From assembly GCF_021389955.1 (NCBI RefSeq), contig NZ_CP089980.1:2971001-3035000 (forward strand): 64,000 bases of DNA, read 5' to 3'. Shown here in pieces: positions 9,664 to 18,219 of this stretch. Both the position numbers and the translations under genes were made by a program. The notes under the pieces are model-generated. The model was not told where the DNA came from, ran no database searches, and saw only the letters and a program-made list of their open reading frames with translations. Position 1 is the first letter of the stretch. Every line of letters starts with the position of its first letter. The stretch comes from Fulvivirga maritima. GTDB taxonomy: Bacteria; Bacteroidota; Bacteroidia; Cytophagales; Cyclobacteriaceae.

Positions 9664-9699
9664 AAAAAAAGGGAGTCATTAAAAATGACTCCTTTTTTT
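9664..9699. terminator. Bidirectional intrinsic terminator between lysS and lptD-like gene
   Basis: An A-run, GGAGTCAT, a five-base loop, ATGACTCC and a T-run form a symmetric hairpin flanked by A's on one side and T's on the other. It therefore works in both directions between these convergent genes. Confidence 0.88.
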
Positions 9700-9727
9700 A
9701 TGTCTTCTGTGCTAGCTGAGCAACATC

Positions 9728-12436
9728 TTAATTATCGTAGAAGCTTCGTGTTCTGTTGAGTTTAAGGTCTTGCAGTAATGATGATTTTACTCTTATGGTG
9801 AAGTTGTAACTAGTGTAAACACCAAACGGAGTCCAGTTCATATTGATCTCCCAGCAATGTAGGTCTCTAGAAATACCAAAATTGGTAAGTGAAATGGCCT
9901 TTTCCTCAAAATCATAACCAGTGTTGTATGTGATTTTCCATTTGTCTGATAGGGAGAAGTCTCCAGATAATCTCACTGTTTGAGTGATATTAGCATCATT
10001 AAAACCTCTTTTAGCATAGTTAAAACTGTAATTAATCCTCACACTCCAAGGTATGGTGAAGTCTACGTATGAATTAGGATTATTAAGTAAATAGTCTTTG
10101 TCTGATTGATTTAAATCGGAGTTATTAATCCGCTCCCGGGTCTTTTCATCGCTTTTTTGCCCACTTGGGTTAAGGTTAGTGGTTATACCTATGTTGGCGT
10201 TTGAAAGTTGCCCTATTCCTTGTCCGTTATTCCATGTGTATTGATCTATTCTATCCTGATCATAAACATTATCTCCTTGTGAATTAACAGTGACATCATT
10301 TAGCACATATACATATGGGTCTACCGTACCGGATAAGTTAATATTCACTTTCTTTTTAAATACAGAGGTATTGGCTCTGAAGGTAATGTTAGAAAGCTTA
10401 AATGAGTCTGCTACGAAGTTATAAGAGGCATTAAAACCGAAGTTGTTAAGAATAGGAACTTTAGTTGCTTTGTTAGTAGAATCCGTTTTTGCCTCATTTT
10501 TCATTTCTAAACTATTGTTTAGTGAGAAGCTAATGGATCCACTTTCTCCGTGCGAGGGTGCTCCATAAGCATATCCTTGATATCTGGACTGTAAAAGGGT
10601 TTCTCCTTCTTCCGTTTCTAATTGTTGGTAATAGCCATATTTTTCTGCCCCAAAATCCGGACGGTATGATAATGAAATATTAGGGTTCATTACGTGCCTT
10701 ATTTTTACCTTACCTTTTTTTAGATTGAAAAACCCATATAACCTAGTGCTAAAACTAGTGCTGAAGTTATATTCATATACTCTGTTAAATCCATTAATAG
10801 TATCTGCTATCACAGCTCTATCAGGATTATCTTCGTCAATTTCCCACTCAAGTTTATCAAAATACCAGTTTTCAGTATAGTTGATTGAAGGAGAGGCAGT
10901 GAAGTGTTTAAGAACTTTAAATGAAGTGCTTAAAGGTATTCTATGTTGTAGCCCTTTGTTTGAGTTTTCTAAAAAGGTGCCAAAGTTTTCGAAATCAAAT
11001 GGAGCAATACTGTCTAAAGAAGGGTCTGAGCCAATTCTTCCTAAATTATTGGTTAGTGTATTAGTTCCTGTTAATGAATATCTCACGTTGATTTTTTCTA
11101 CCCAGCTGTTAGATGCTCCGTTTTTATTCTTAAAAGGGTAAACGTTAGCCATGTTGAAGGTAAGAGATGGTAGCAAAAGGTCAACCTCTCTGGTTCTAAC
11201 GTCTTGGTTATGTCTCATGCTTAAGCCTAAAGAAAAAGGCGTTCCCTGGAAGGTCTTAGAGTAAGAGATGTTAGAACTTAACTTACGGGTAAAGTTGTTA
11301 ATACTGTTTTGAGCTTCAGCAGTATTTACCCCCAAATAATTATTGGTGTTGTAGCTGGAGGTCGCGGCGTTAACTGATGCTGAAAATCTGCTATTACCTT
11401 TAGATTGAGGTGAGTGACTCCATGAGAGACGATAATCATTTCTGGTATCTTCTTCTTCTATGTTGGTAGACAGCCTGAGTTTGGTGTAGTCAAAGTTCAC
11501 ATTACCATTGTAAGCATATCGTTTTTTGTACACACTGTTTACATGCACTCCATGGCCACCTTTAGAATATACATCTCCACGTACAGCTACTTTCACATAT
11601 TCACTAATGTCAAAGAAATAACCACCACCTCTTAAATAGAAACCTCTTCTACGCTCTTCACCATAAGAAGGAATAATAATTCCTGAAGAAGCCTCATTTT
11701 TAGCGGGGAACATCCCGAAAATAAATCCTAAAGGTGTAGGCACATCATTAATTTCCAGGTTAAAGGGGCCAGAAACAATTTTGTCGTTAGGTATAGCTTT
11801 AGTTTTTCTTGCTCTTATGCGATAATGCGGGTGAGCGAGATCACAGGTGGTGTAAGTGTTATTAATACTAAAAAGTTCGTCTTTTGAGTTTTTATAAACA
11901 GTTTCTCCGTGCAGATAACCTTCTCCTTGCTGTGTTACTACTTCAGATATTCTTGCCTGCCCTGTTTTGAAATTATAACTTATGTCTTTGGTTTCATAGG
12001 TCTCAGCTCCGTTTTTAAAGATCGGGTAACCTACCTTTCTGCCAAGGGAGTCTTCTTTACCATGAGCAGTAAGCGTATGGTTGTTATAATCTATTTCTAT
12101 GTGATCAGCTTCGAGTTTTATGGCACCATAATCAATTTTAGCATCTCCATAAAGTTTCACAATCTTAGAGTCTACAGAGAAGTTAATAGAGTCTCTGGCA
12201 GAGTAATTGATTGTTGTCTCAATATCACTCTTAGGGGTTTCATTTTTAGTGGAGTCTGCAACCAATGCGGTACTATCGCTGTTATTAATGGTAGTGTCAG
12301 CTTCCATATTTTCATTACCTAGAACTTCCTGAGGTGTACTTAAATTTTTTTCAGGAGTTTGTGCATGACCTAAAGCAATGAAGAAACCAAAAAAAACTAA
12401 AAGTAAACCGTGTTTGGCTAAAGACCAGAATTTCAA
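9728..12436 (-). CDS. LptD-like outer-membrane LPS assembly protein
   Basis: LptD with LptE inserts lipopolysaccharide into the outer leaflet. The protein has a signal peptide, an OstA/LptA-like beta-jellyroll (about 90-190: KLYGDAKIDYGAIKLEADHI) and a very long C-terminal beta-barrel, as in bacteroidetal putative LptD proteins of about 900 residues. The open frame extends to an ATG at 12538, but this would run 161 bp into the divergent amidase frame and put a basic tail before the signal peptide. The TTG at 12436 gives MKFWSLAKHG and then the hydrophobic core GLLLVFFGFFIALGHAQ, a textbook signal peptide, and lies 48 nt after a TAACTTTG -7 box. I therefore call a 902-residue product. The symbol lptD is withheld because bacteroidetal homologues are divergent. 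Confidence 0.85.
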   Translation of the reverse strand: MKFWSLAKHGLLLVFFGFFIALGHAQTPEKNLSTPQEVLGNENMEADTTINNSDSTALVADSTKNETPKSDIETTINYSARDSINFSVDSKIVKLYGDAKIDYGAIKLEADHIEIDYNNHTLTAHGKEDSLGRKVGYPIFKNGAETYETKDISYNFKTGQARISEVVTQQGEGYLHGETVYKNSKDELFSINNTYTTCDLAHPHYRIRARKTKAIPNDKIVSGPFNLEINDVPTPLGFIFGMFPAKNEASSGIIIPSYGEERRRGFYLRGGGYFFDISEYVKVAVRGDVYSKGGHGVHVNSVYKKRYAYNGNVNFDYTKLRLSTNIEEEDTRNDYRLSWSHSPQSKGNSRFSASVNAATSSYNTNNYLGVNTAEAQNSINNFTRKLSSNISYSKTFQGTPFSLGLSMRHNQDVRTREVDLLLPSLTFNMANVYPFKNKNGASNSWVEKINVRYSLTGTNTLTNNLGRIGSDPSLDSIAPFDFENFGTFLENSNKGLQHRIPLSTSFKVLKHFTASPSINYTENWYFDKLEWEIDEDNPDRAVIADTINGFNRVYEYNFSTSFSTRLYGFFNLKKGKVKIRHVMNPNISLSYRPDFGAEKYGYYQQLETEEGETLLQSRYQGYAYGAPSHGESGSISFSLNNSLEMKNEAKTDSTNKATKVPILNNFGFNASYNFVADSFKLSNITFRANTSVFKKKVNINLSGTVDPYVYVLNDVTVNSQGDNVYDQDRIDQYTWNNGQGIGQLSNANIGITTNLNPSGQKSDEKTRERINNSDLNQSDKDYLLNNPNSYVDFTIPWSVRINYSFNYAKRGFNDANITQTVRLSGDFSLSDKWKITYNTGYDFEEKAISLTNFGISRDLHCWEINMNWTPFGVYTSYNFTIRVKSSLLQDLKLNRTRSFYDN

Positions 12437-12484
12437 TTTGCGTAGCGGATTTTTCGGTTTTAGAGAAAAAATTACAATTTTGTG

Positions 12485-12492
12485 CAAAGTTA
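12485..12492 (-). promoter_or_regulatory. Predicted -7 box for the lptD-like gene (TAACTTTG)
   Basis: On the minus strand TAACTTTG fits TAnnTTTG exactly and lies 48 nt before the TTG start. On the plus strand a TTTTG at 12478-12482 and TAACTTTT at 12499-12506, spaced 16 bp, could drive the amidase. The two promoters would overlap. Confidence 0.5.
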
Positions 12493-12521
12493 TTGGAATA
12501 ACTTTTAAGAAGCGAAAGATT

Positions 12522-13325
12522 GTGAAGAATATTACCATAGTTTTTCTTCTCCTAGCAATAACCTTGCTAAGTTCATCTTCTCAGATAAAAAAAACTGATT
12601 TTAAAGTAAAAACAGTTGTAATAGATGCTGGGCATGGTGGCCACGACCCTGGTACTCACGGTAGTACCACTAAGGAGAAGGACCTTGTATTAAAAGTAGC
12701 GCTTAAATTAGGCAGCTACATAGAAGAGTATTTACCTGATGTAAAAGTCATTTACACCAGAGATGATGATACTTTTGTGACCCTCAGAGGCAGGGCTGAG
12801 ATAGCTAATAAAAATAAAGCTGATGTTTTTATTTCTATTCATGCTAACTCCTTGCCTGAAAATGTAAGTACCACCAGGAAGAACCAAATTAGGGGTACAG
12901 AAACTTATGTGATGGGGGCGCAGAACACAGGTAGAAATTTAGAAGTAGCCAAAAGGGAAAACTCAGTGATCCTGTTAGAGGAAGACTATGAGAAAACTTA
13001 TGACTTCGATCCTAATTCTCCTGAATCCTATATTCTTTTTTCATTAACTCAGTCTGCTTTTCAAGAAAAAAGTATTTACTTGGCAACGCAGATAGAGAAT
13101 CAATTTAAAAGCAGAGCAGGCAGACATAGCTTAGGTGTAAAGCAATCTAGCTTGTATGTATTATGGAGTACGGCTATGCCTAGTGTTCTGGTAGAAATTG
13201 GCTATCTTTCCAACAGTACGGAGGAAAAACAACTTAACGATTCGTCTGTTCAAGGTAACATAGCTTCTGGAATCTTTAGAGCTTTCCGAGACTATAAAAA
13301 TGAAATAGAGTCTTTAAATAAATAA
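12522..13325 (+). CDS. N-acetylmuramoyl-L-alanine amidase (Amidase_3)
   Basis: This periplasmic zinc enzyme cuts the amide bond between MurNAc and the stem peptide, usually for daughter-cell separation. Catalytic motifs are VIDAGHGGHDPGTHG (first zinc His), ISIHANS (second zinc His) and VLVEIGYLSN (catalytic Glu). An upstream ATG at 12378 would add 48 basic residues and overlap the LptD-like gene. The GTG at 12522 gives MKNITIVFLLLAITLLSSSSQ, a clean signal peptide or anchor, and 267 residues. An insertion of about 40 residues between the second His and the Glu (NTGRNLEVAKRENSVILLE) is typical of AmiC-like enzymes, where it can be autoinhibitory. The gene is followed 7 bp later by an MlaD-like gene. 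Confidence 0.93.
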   Translation: MKNITIVFLLLAITLLSSSSQIKKTDFKVKTVVIDAGHGGHDPGTHGSTTKEKDLVLKVALKLGSYIEEYLPDVKVIYTRDDDTFVTLRGRAEIANKNKADVFISIHANSLPENVSTTRKNQIRGTETYVMGAQNTGRNLEVAKRENSVILLEEDYEKTYDFDPNSPESYILFSLTQSAFQEKSIYLATQIENQFKSRAGRHSLGVKQSSLYVLWSTAMPSVLVEIGYLSNSTEEKQLNDSSVQGNIASGIFRAFRDYKNEIESLNK

Positions 13326-13332
13326 TGATTAA

Positions 13333-14286
13333 GTGAAGGTGTCAAAAGAATTAAAAGTAGGCGTATTTATGGTATTCTCAATCGCCATACTTTATTTAGG
13401 CTTTAACTATTTGAAAGGAAAAGACTTTTTCTCTTCTAATAATAAATTCTATGCTATCTATGAAAATGTAGATGGATTAAGTGTGTCTAACCCTGTGCTG
13501 GTAAATGGTTTTGCTGTGGGTAGAGTGAGTCGAATTAACTTACTTCAAAATCACGATGACCAAATATTGGTAGAAATGGATATTAGCGGAGATATCCTTT
13601 TAGGAGACTCAGCTACGGCAAAGCTAAATAGTGATTTTCTTGGTAATAAGTCCATTCTTCTGAGTACAGGAAATCCCCAGAAATTACTGCAGCCAGGAGA
13701 CACCCTTATAGCTGTGTTGGATAAAGGTATTGCTGATATTTTGGCTGAGAGCGCTCAGCCAGTAGCCAACAACCTGGAAGCTACTATTAAGAAAATAAAT
13801 GCCATTTTAGATAACCTTAATGGTAATAGCGAGAAGATTAACAGGATGATGGATAGCTTTGAAAAGACTCCTGTTATTTTAAATGCTACCATTGTAGATG
13901 TAAAGCAAAATTTAGCATCTATTAATAGCACTTTTGATGAGGTAGGAGGTGAGCTTAATACCACTTTAAGGCAAACCCGTCCTTTGTTAAGTAACCTCAC
14001 TGAGTTTAGTGATTCTTTAAAAAGAATGGAGCTTAACCAAACAGTGGATAAGGCCAACGAAGCGCTTACTAACTTAAATGAAGCTATTGAACACTTTTCT
14101 AAAAATGAAGGCACACTGGGTAAGCTTATCAATGAAGATTCGCTTTATAACAACCTCAACAATACGGTTGAGACCCTTGATCAGTTGCTCATCCACCTTG
14201 ATACTCAGCCCAAAGATTTCTTCTCACCTTTTGGTAGAAAAAAATCTAAGATAGAAAGAAACCGCAAAGAGGAAGCAGAAGATTAA
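13333..14286 (+). CDS. MlaD-family (MCE domain) lipid transport protein
   Basis: MlaD proteins are inner-membrane-anchored, periplasm-facing rings that move phospholipid between the membranes. The 317-residue sequence has an N-terminal transmembrane helix (about 10-28, VGVFMVFSIAILYLGFNYL), an MCE domain (about 38-115, containing YENVDGLSVSNPVLVNGF) and a long helical C-terminal region (about 130-290) rich in Asn and Leu. The start is GTG at 13333, 7 bp after the amidase. No Mla ATPase or permease lies beside it, so those must be elsewhere. Grouping with an LptD-like gene and an amidase points to envelope maintenance. Confidence 0.92.
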   Translation: MKVSKELKVGVFMVFSIAILYLGFNYLKGKDFFSSNNKFYAIYENVDGLSVSNPVLVNGFAVGRVSRINLLQNHDDQILVEMDISGDILLGDSATAKLNSDFLGNKSILLSTGNPQKLLQPGDTLIAVLDKGIADILAESAQPVANNLEATIKKINAILDNLNGNSEKINRMMDSFEKTPVILNATIVDVKQNLASINSTFDEVGGELNTTLRQTRPLLSNLTEFSDSLKRMELNQTVDKANEALTNLNEAIEHFSKNEGTLGKLINEDSLYNNLNNTVETLDQLLIHLDTQPKDFFSPFGRKKSKIERNRKEEAED

Positions 14287-14337
14287 CAGCTGCTTCTGAT
14301 CTTCTCCTTCAATATATAGCCACTGGTTTTTTGCCTG

Positions 14338-14382
14338 TTTTGTGTTAAATTTATAAGAGACGAAATCTCTTTTTACACAAAA
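14338..14382. terminator. Extended hairpin, probable terminator after the amidase-mlaD operon
   Basis: TTTTGTGT at 14338-14345 pairs with ACACAAAA at 14375-14382. Inside, AAGAGA (14355-14360) pairs with TCTCTT (14366-14371) around a CGAAA loop. The T's after the inner stem fit an intrinsic terminator. Alternatively it is a structured leader of the downstream carboxylase mRNA. Confidence 0.5.
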
Positions 14383-14446
14383 TAAAAGCAGAAGCTGATT
14401 GCTCAGCGTTGTAACTCTGAGCTTTTGGTACTGTGCGCTACCCCTT

Positions 14447-16069
14447 ATGAATATTGAGTTTAATAAAAATGAAGACCACCTCAAGCAGTTAATCTATCAG
14501 CTTAAAAAAAGGAGCGATCAGACCAAGCTTGGGGGTGGAGAGAAGAAAATTGAAAAGCAACATGGTAAAGGTAAGCTAACCGCTCGTGAGAGAATAGCCT
14601 ACCTTGTAGATGATGACAGTGACCTGCTGGAAGTGGGGCTGCTTGCCGGTGAGGACATGTATGCCGATGTAGGAGGCTGCCCGTCAGGAGGTGTGGTAAC
14701 TGTTATGGCTAAGGTGCAGGGGCGTATGTGCGTTATAGTGGCCAATGATGCTACTGTGAAGGCCGGAGCCTGGTTTCCTATCACTGCCAAAAAGAATTTG
14801 AGAGCCCAGGAAATAGCTATGGAGAACCACTTGCCTATCATTTATTTAGTGGATAGTGCTGGTGTATTCCTGCCGATGCAAGATGAAATTTTTCCTGATA
14901 AAGAACATTTTGGACGGCAGTTTAGGAATAATGCTAAAATGTCGGCAATGGGAATAGTGCAGATAGCGGCTATAATGGGTAGCTGTGTTGCTGGAGGGGC
15001 TTATCTGCCTATTATGTCAGACGAGGCTATGATAGTAGATAAAACAGGATCTATTTTTCTAGCGGGCTCTTATTTAGTGAAGGCCGCTATTGGAGAAAAT
15101 ATAGATAACGAAACCCTTGGTGGAGCCACCACTCATTGTGAAATTTCTGGTGTTACTGATAATAAGTTTGATAATGATGAGGCTTGCCTCGATTATATAA
15201 AATCACTTTTCGATAAACTGGGGGATACCACTAAGGCCGGATTTAACCGAGAAGAGGTGGTGAAGCCTGAAGCTATGGATGATTTGCTGGGTACCTTCCC
15301 CAAAGATAGAGCAGCGCCTTATGATGTAAAGGATGTCATTAAAAAGCTGGTTGATGGTGGTGAGTTTGATGAGTATAAAGAGCTTTACGGAAAAACCATA
15401 GTTTGTGGCTATGCACGTATTGATGGCTGGGCTGTGGGTATAGTGGCTAATCAACGGAAAGTAGTAAAGAGCAAGCAAGGAGAAATGCAGATGGGAGGCG
15501 TCATTTATTCTGATTCTGCTGATAAAGCTGCTCGTTTTATTATGAACTGTAATCAGCGTAAGATACCTTTGGTGTTTTTACAAGATGTGAGCGGCTTTAT
15601 GGTGGGAAGTAAAGCTGAGCATGGCGGCATAATTAAAGATGGAGCTAAAATGGTGAATGCTATGGCTAACTCTACTGTACCTAAGTTTACCATTATTATG
15701 GGAAATTCATATGGGGCAGGTAATTATGCTATGTGTGGCAAGGCCTATGATCCCAGGCTGATTTATGCCTGGCCTTCGGCTCAAATGGCAGTAATGAGTG
15801 GTGCCTCTGCGGCAAAAACACTGCTGCAAATAAAAGTAGCTACGCTGAAAGCTCAGGGTAAAGAAATATCTAAAGAGGAAGAAGAAACTCTTTTAAAAGA
15901 AATTACGGATAAATATAATGAAGAATTAAGCCCATATTATGCAGCTGCAAGAATGTGGGTAGACGGCATTATTGACCCCAGAGATACTCGAAAAGTAATA
16001 ACTATGGGCATAGAGGCGGCCAATCATGCGCCTGTGGAGAAATTTAATGTTGGCGTTATACAAACTTAA
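14447..16069 (+). CDS. Acyl-CoA carboxylase, carboxyltransferase (beta) subunit
   Basis: The subunit transfers the carboxyl group from carboxybiotin to an acyl-CoA (propionyl-, methylcrotonyl- or a related CoA). The 540 residues contain the paired crotonase-fold halves: the N-terminal half with KGKLTARERIAYL and GGCPSGG, and the C-terminal half with QDVSGFMVGSKAEHGG and MGNSYGAGNYAMCG. The overall pattern is closest to methylcrotonyl-type beta subunits, but substrate cannot be settled from sequence alone. The ATG at 14447 is chosen over an upstream start at 14399, because MNIEFNKNEDHL is the family's usual beginning. No biotin carboxylase or BCCP gene lies nearby. The SirB1-like gene follows after 8 bp. 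Confidence 0.92.
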   Translation: MNIEFNKNEDHLKQLIYQLKKRSDQTKLGGGEKKIEKQHGKGKLTARERIAYLVDDDSDLLEVGLLAGEDMYADVGGCPSGGVVTVMAKVQGRMCVIVANDATVKAGAWFPITAKKNLRAQEIAMENHLPIIYLVDSAGVFLPMQDEIFPDKEHFGRQFRNNAKMSAMGIVQIAAIMGSCVAGGAYLPIMSDEAMIVDKTGSIFLAGSYLVKAAIGENIDNETLGGATTHCEISGVTDNKFDNDEACLDYIKSLFDKLGDTTKAGFNREEVVKPEAMDDLLGTFPKDRAAPYDVKDVIKKLVDGGEFDEYKELYGKTIVCGYARIDGWAVGIVANQRKVVKSKQGEMQMGGVIYSDSADKAARFIMNCNQRKIPLVFLQDVSGFMVGSKAEHGGIIKDGAKMVNAMANSTVPKFTIIMGNSYGAGNYAMCGKAYDPRLIYAWPSAQMAVMSGASAAKTLLQIKVATLKAQGKEISKEEEETLLKEITDKYNEELSPYYAAARMWVDGIIDPRDTRKVITMGIEAANHAPVEKFNVGVIQT

Positions 16070-16077
16070 ATTATTGA

Positions 16078-16938
16078 ATGAAACAAGAAGAACTGAAGGC
16101 TTTAGTATCGTTATTGGATGATGAAGATGCGGAAATCATTTCGCATGTAGAAAAGAAAATCATATCATTAGGAGGAAGCATGATCCCCATCTTAGAAACA
16201 GAGTGGGAGAGTAATTTAAATCCTTTGGTTCAGGAGAGAATTGAAGAGCTGATCCATGTTTTGCAGTTTGATCTGATACAGGAACGCTTAATTAATTGGT
16301 TTTCAGAAGAGGAGCCTGATTTGCTGGAAGGGATGTGGATAGTGGCCACTTATCAATATCCTGATCTGGAATTCACTAAGCTCAAACAGGATCTGGAACA
16401 AATATATTATGATGCCTGGTTAGAGTTTAAGCCGGATATTCATCCTTATGATCAGGTGAAGCTTTTGAATAGTGTTATTTTTAGTAAGCTGAAATTTGGA
16501 GCTAACACCAAGAATTTTCACTCTCCTAGTAACTCCATGATAAATATTGTGTTGGAGTCAAGAAAAGGAAATCCTATTTCTCTTTGTGTGCTGTATATGC
16601 TAGTAGCAAGAAAGCTCAAAATGCCTGTATATGGCGTTAATTTACCCAACCTGTTTATCCTTACCTATAAGAGTGAAAATGAAAACTACTCTCAGTTTTA
16701 CATTAATGCTTTTAATAGAGGCCTTATTTTCTCTAAGGATGATATAGATAATTATATCCATGAGCTGAGAATAAATCCTGAAGAGACTTTCTATCAGCCA
16801 TGCGATAACAGAGATATTGTGCTGAGAGCGTTGAGAAATTTAGTGGTTTCTTTTGATAAAATAGGTGATCATGCTAAATCAGAAGAAATAAAAACTTTGC
16901 TTGAAAGCGTAGGAGATCACGGCCATTTAGGAATTTAA
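16078..16938 (+). CDS. SirB1-like transglutaminase-fold protein
   Basis: The 286-residue protein has the Transglut_core2 (SirB1) region at about 150-200: GNPISLCVLYMLVARKLKMP followed by YGVNLPNLFIL. An N-terminal helical, HEAT-like segment (about 1-100) precedes it. The usual GH in the loop after GVNLP is PN here, so protease-like catalysis is doubtful; many family members are thought to be non-catalytic. There is no signal peptide, so it should be cytosolic. It lies 8 bp after the carboxylase gene, suggesting co-transcription, and it ends on a terminator hairpin shared with the convergent redoxin gene. The function is unknown. Confidence 0.8.
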   Translation: MKQEELKALVSLLDDEDAEIISHVEKKIISLGGSMIPILETEWESNLNPLVQERIEELIHVLQFDLIQERLINWFSEEEPDLLEGMWIVATYQYPDLEFTKLKQDLEQIYYDAWLEFKPDIHPYDQVKLLNSVIFSKLKFGANTKNFHSPSNSMINIVLESRKGNPISLCVLYMLVARKLKMPVYGVNLPNLFILTYKSENENYSQFYINAFNRGLIFSKDDIDNYIHELRINPEETFYQPCDNRDIVLRALRNLVVSFDKIGDHAKSEEIKTLLESVGDHGHLGI

Positions 16939-16958
16939 AAGGGGAGTTATCCCCTTTT
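16937..16958. terminator. Bidirectional terminator overlapping both flanking stop codons
   Basis: AAAAGGGGA (16937-16945), loop GTTA and TCCCCTTTT (16950-16958) form a perfect 9-bp hairpin. The plus gene's TAA occupies 16936-16938, and the minus gene's stop (16947-16949) is in the loop. Confidence 0.85.
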
Positions 16959-17519
16959 CACCATACAGCCAATAGGCCTAACATTACTTGTTGCAGATTT
17001 GCCGGAAAGCAGGTTGTCAAGGTTATTTTTCAAATATTGCTCTTTTACATCTGAGGCTACCTGAGGGTTGTTATCTATGGCTCCTTGATAGAAAATAGAA
17101 AAACTGCCTCCATTATTTTTAAGTATAAAAGCATGTGGACTCTTACTTGCATGTAAAGCATTCATTACTTTTTGGTCTTTGTCAGATAGGTAAGGAACTG
17201 AAATGCCCCAGGTATTGATTTTATTCTCCATATCGCTGTCAGACTCTTTGTCTTCATTGTGAGAGTTAATCAAAAGAAAGCTGATTCCTTTTTGGCTATA
17301 TTCAGATATAATCTGAGTGATCCTGCCTTCATAGTAAACAGAGTAAGGGCACACATTACTAGTGAAAATAATAACCACTCCTTTGCTGTCTTTATAATCA
17401 GAGAGTGATACTTTTTTATTGTTGGCTACATCTGTTAAAGTAAAGTCATCTACCTTCTGGCCAAAAGCCAATGGCAGCTGTACTATACTTAATAATGCTA
17501 TGATCAATATCTTATTCAT
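16947..17519 (-). CDS. Secreted thioredoxin-fold redoxin, single N-terminal cysteine
   Basis: The signal peptide MNKILIIALLSIVQLPLAFG is followed by an AhpC/TSA-Redoxin domain: FTLTDVANNKKVSLSDYK, then FTSNVCPYSVYYEGRI. The active site reads CPYS, so it lacks the second Cys of CXXC. This places it with the peroxiredoxin-like group that has an NxCP motif, and the only other Cys is near the C-terminus (PIGCMVK). It is likely periplasmic and may reduce peroxides or bind a thiol partner; this is inference. The frame opens with a TTG at 17528 overlapping the upstream gene, but the ATG at 17519, one base after that gene's stop, is the better start (190 residues). Confidence 0.82.
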   Translation of the reverse strand: MNKILIIALLSIVQLPLAFGQKVDDFTLTDVANNKKVSLSDYKDSKGVVIIFTSNVCPYSVYYEGRITQIISEYSQKGISFLLINSHNEDKESDSDMENKINTWGISVPYLSDKDQKVMNALHASKSPHAFILKNNGGSFSIFYQGAIDNNPQVASDVKEQYLKNNLDNLLSGKSATSNVRPIGCMVKRG

Positions 17520-17520
17520 T

Positions 17521-18159
17521 TTAATCAATGTTAAAAGCTAAAATATAGTTTTCTTCTACTCTATATTCTAATTGGTAGCTTTTGGTAATACCATTGACAA
17601 TTATTTTGCCAAACAATTTGCCTTGAGTGTCTAAATCAAAGGGAGCTATTCTGATATTATCTTTAAAAGAAAGTTTTTCAGAGCTACAAATCTTATATAA
17701 AGCCTCTTTAGCACACCAGTACACTCCTAGCTTTTCTATTGCATTATTGGCGTTTTCAGCTTCTTCTTCAGTGAGAAATTTGTGCTGAACTTTAATCAAT
17801 TTAGCCTTTTTTTGTTCCAAATCTATGCCTACATCAGTTTTTAGGTCCAGCAATATAGAGACATAGGGGTATGAATGAGAGAGTGAAATCTCGGCATCGC
17901 AGTTCTTAAGATAAGGTTTGCCATGCTCATCTTTTATAACACCATGGTAAGTTAAGTTGAGCTTTTGGCATAAAGCCATAATAGTGAGCCTGCCGGCAAG
18001 CCACTCTTTCTTTTTATCTTCATGCCTGAAGGTACTGAGCATAGTGTATTCATCAGTTTCTTTTTTTACAGCTTCAAACAAATCTTGGTAAGATTCATCT
18101 ATGTGCCATAATGCTAGAAATCTGGTGCTATTTATTTTTTCGATTTTATGAAGTGGCAT
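17521..18159 (-). CDS. 4'-phosphopantetheinyl transferase superfamily protein
   Basis: The enzyme attaches the phosphopantetheine arm of CoA to a carrier-protein serine. In 212 residues it shows the two signature motifs, VGIDLEQKKAKLIKV (metal-binding Asp and Glu) and WCAKEALYKICS (Trp, Lys, Glu, Lys), plus the substrate-binding ISLSHSYPY. The length and layout are of the Sfp/EntD-like two-lobe class rather than the short AcpS class. It is upstream of, and nearly touches, the redoxin gene. It diverges from the WD40 gene with 60 bp between the starts. Its carrier protein could be ACP or a secondary-metabolite carrier; nothing nearby decides this. Confidence 0.9.
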   Translation of the reverse strand: MPLHKIEKINSTRFLALWHIDESYQDLFEAVKKETDEYTMLSTFRHEDKKKEWLAGRLTIMALCQKLNLTYHGVIKDEHGKPYLKNCDAEISLSHSYPYVSILLDLKTDVGIDLEQKKAKLIKVQHKFLTEEEAENANNAIEKLGVYWCAKEALYKICSSEKLSFKDNIRIAPFDLDTQGKLFGKIIVNGITKSYQLEYRVEENYILAFNID

Positions 18160-18219
18160 TTGATTACTGAATGGAAACTTGCTTCTTTGCTTTAAAATTT
18201 TGTAAAATAATCATTATTC

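Noticed and set aside
12378-12538. Long overlapping N-terminal extensions of the amidase and LptD-like proteins
   Set aside because: They would place basic tails before both signal peptides and overlap a promoter region.
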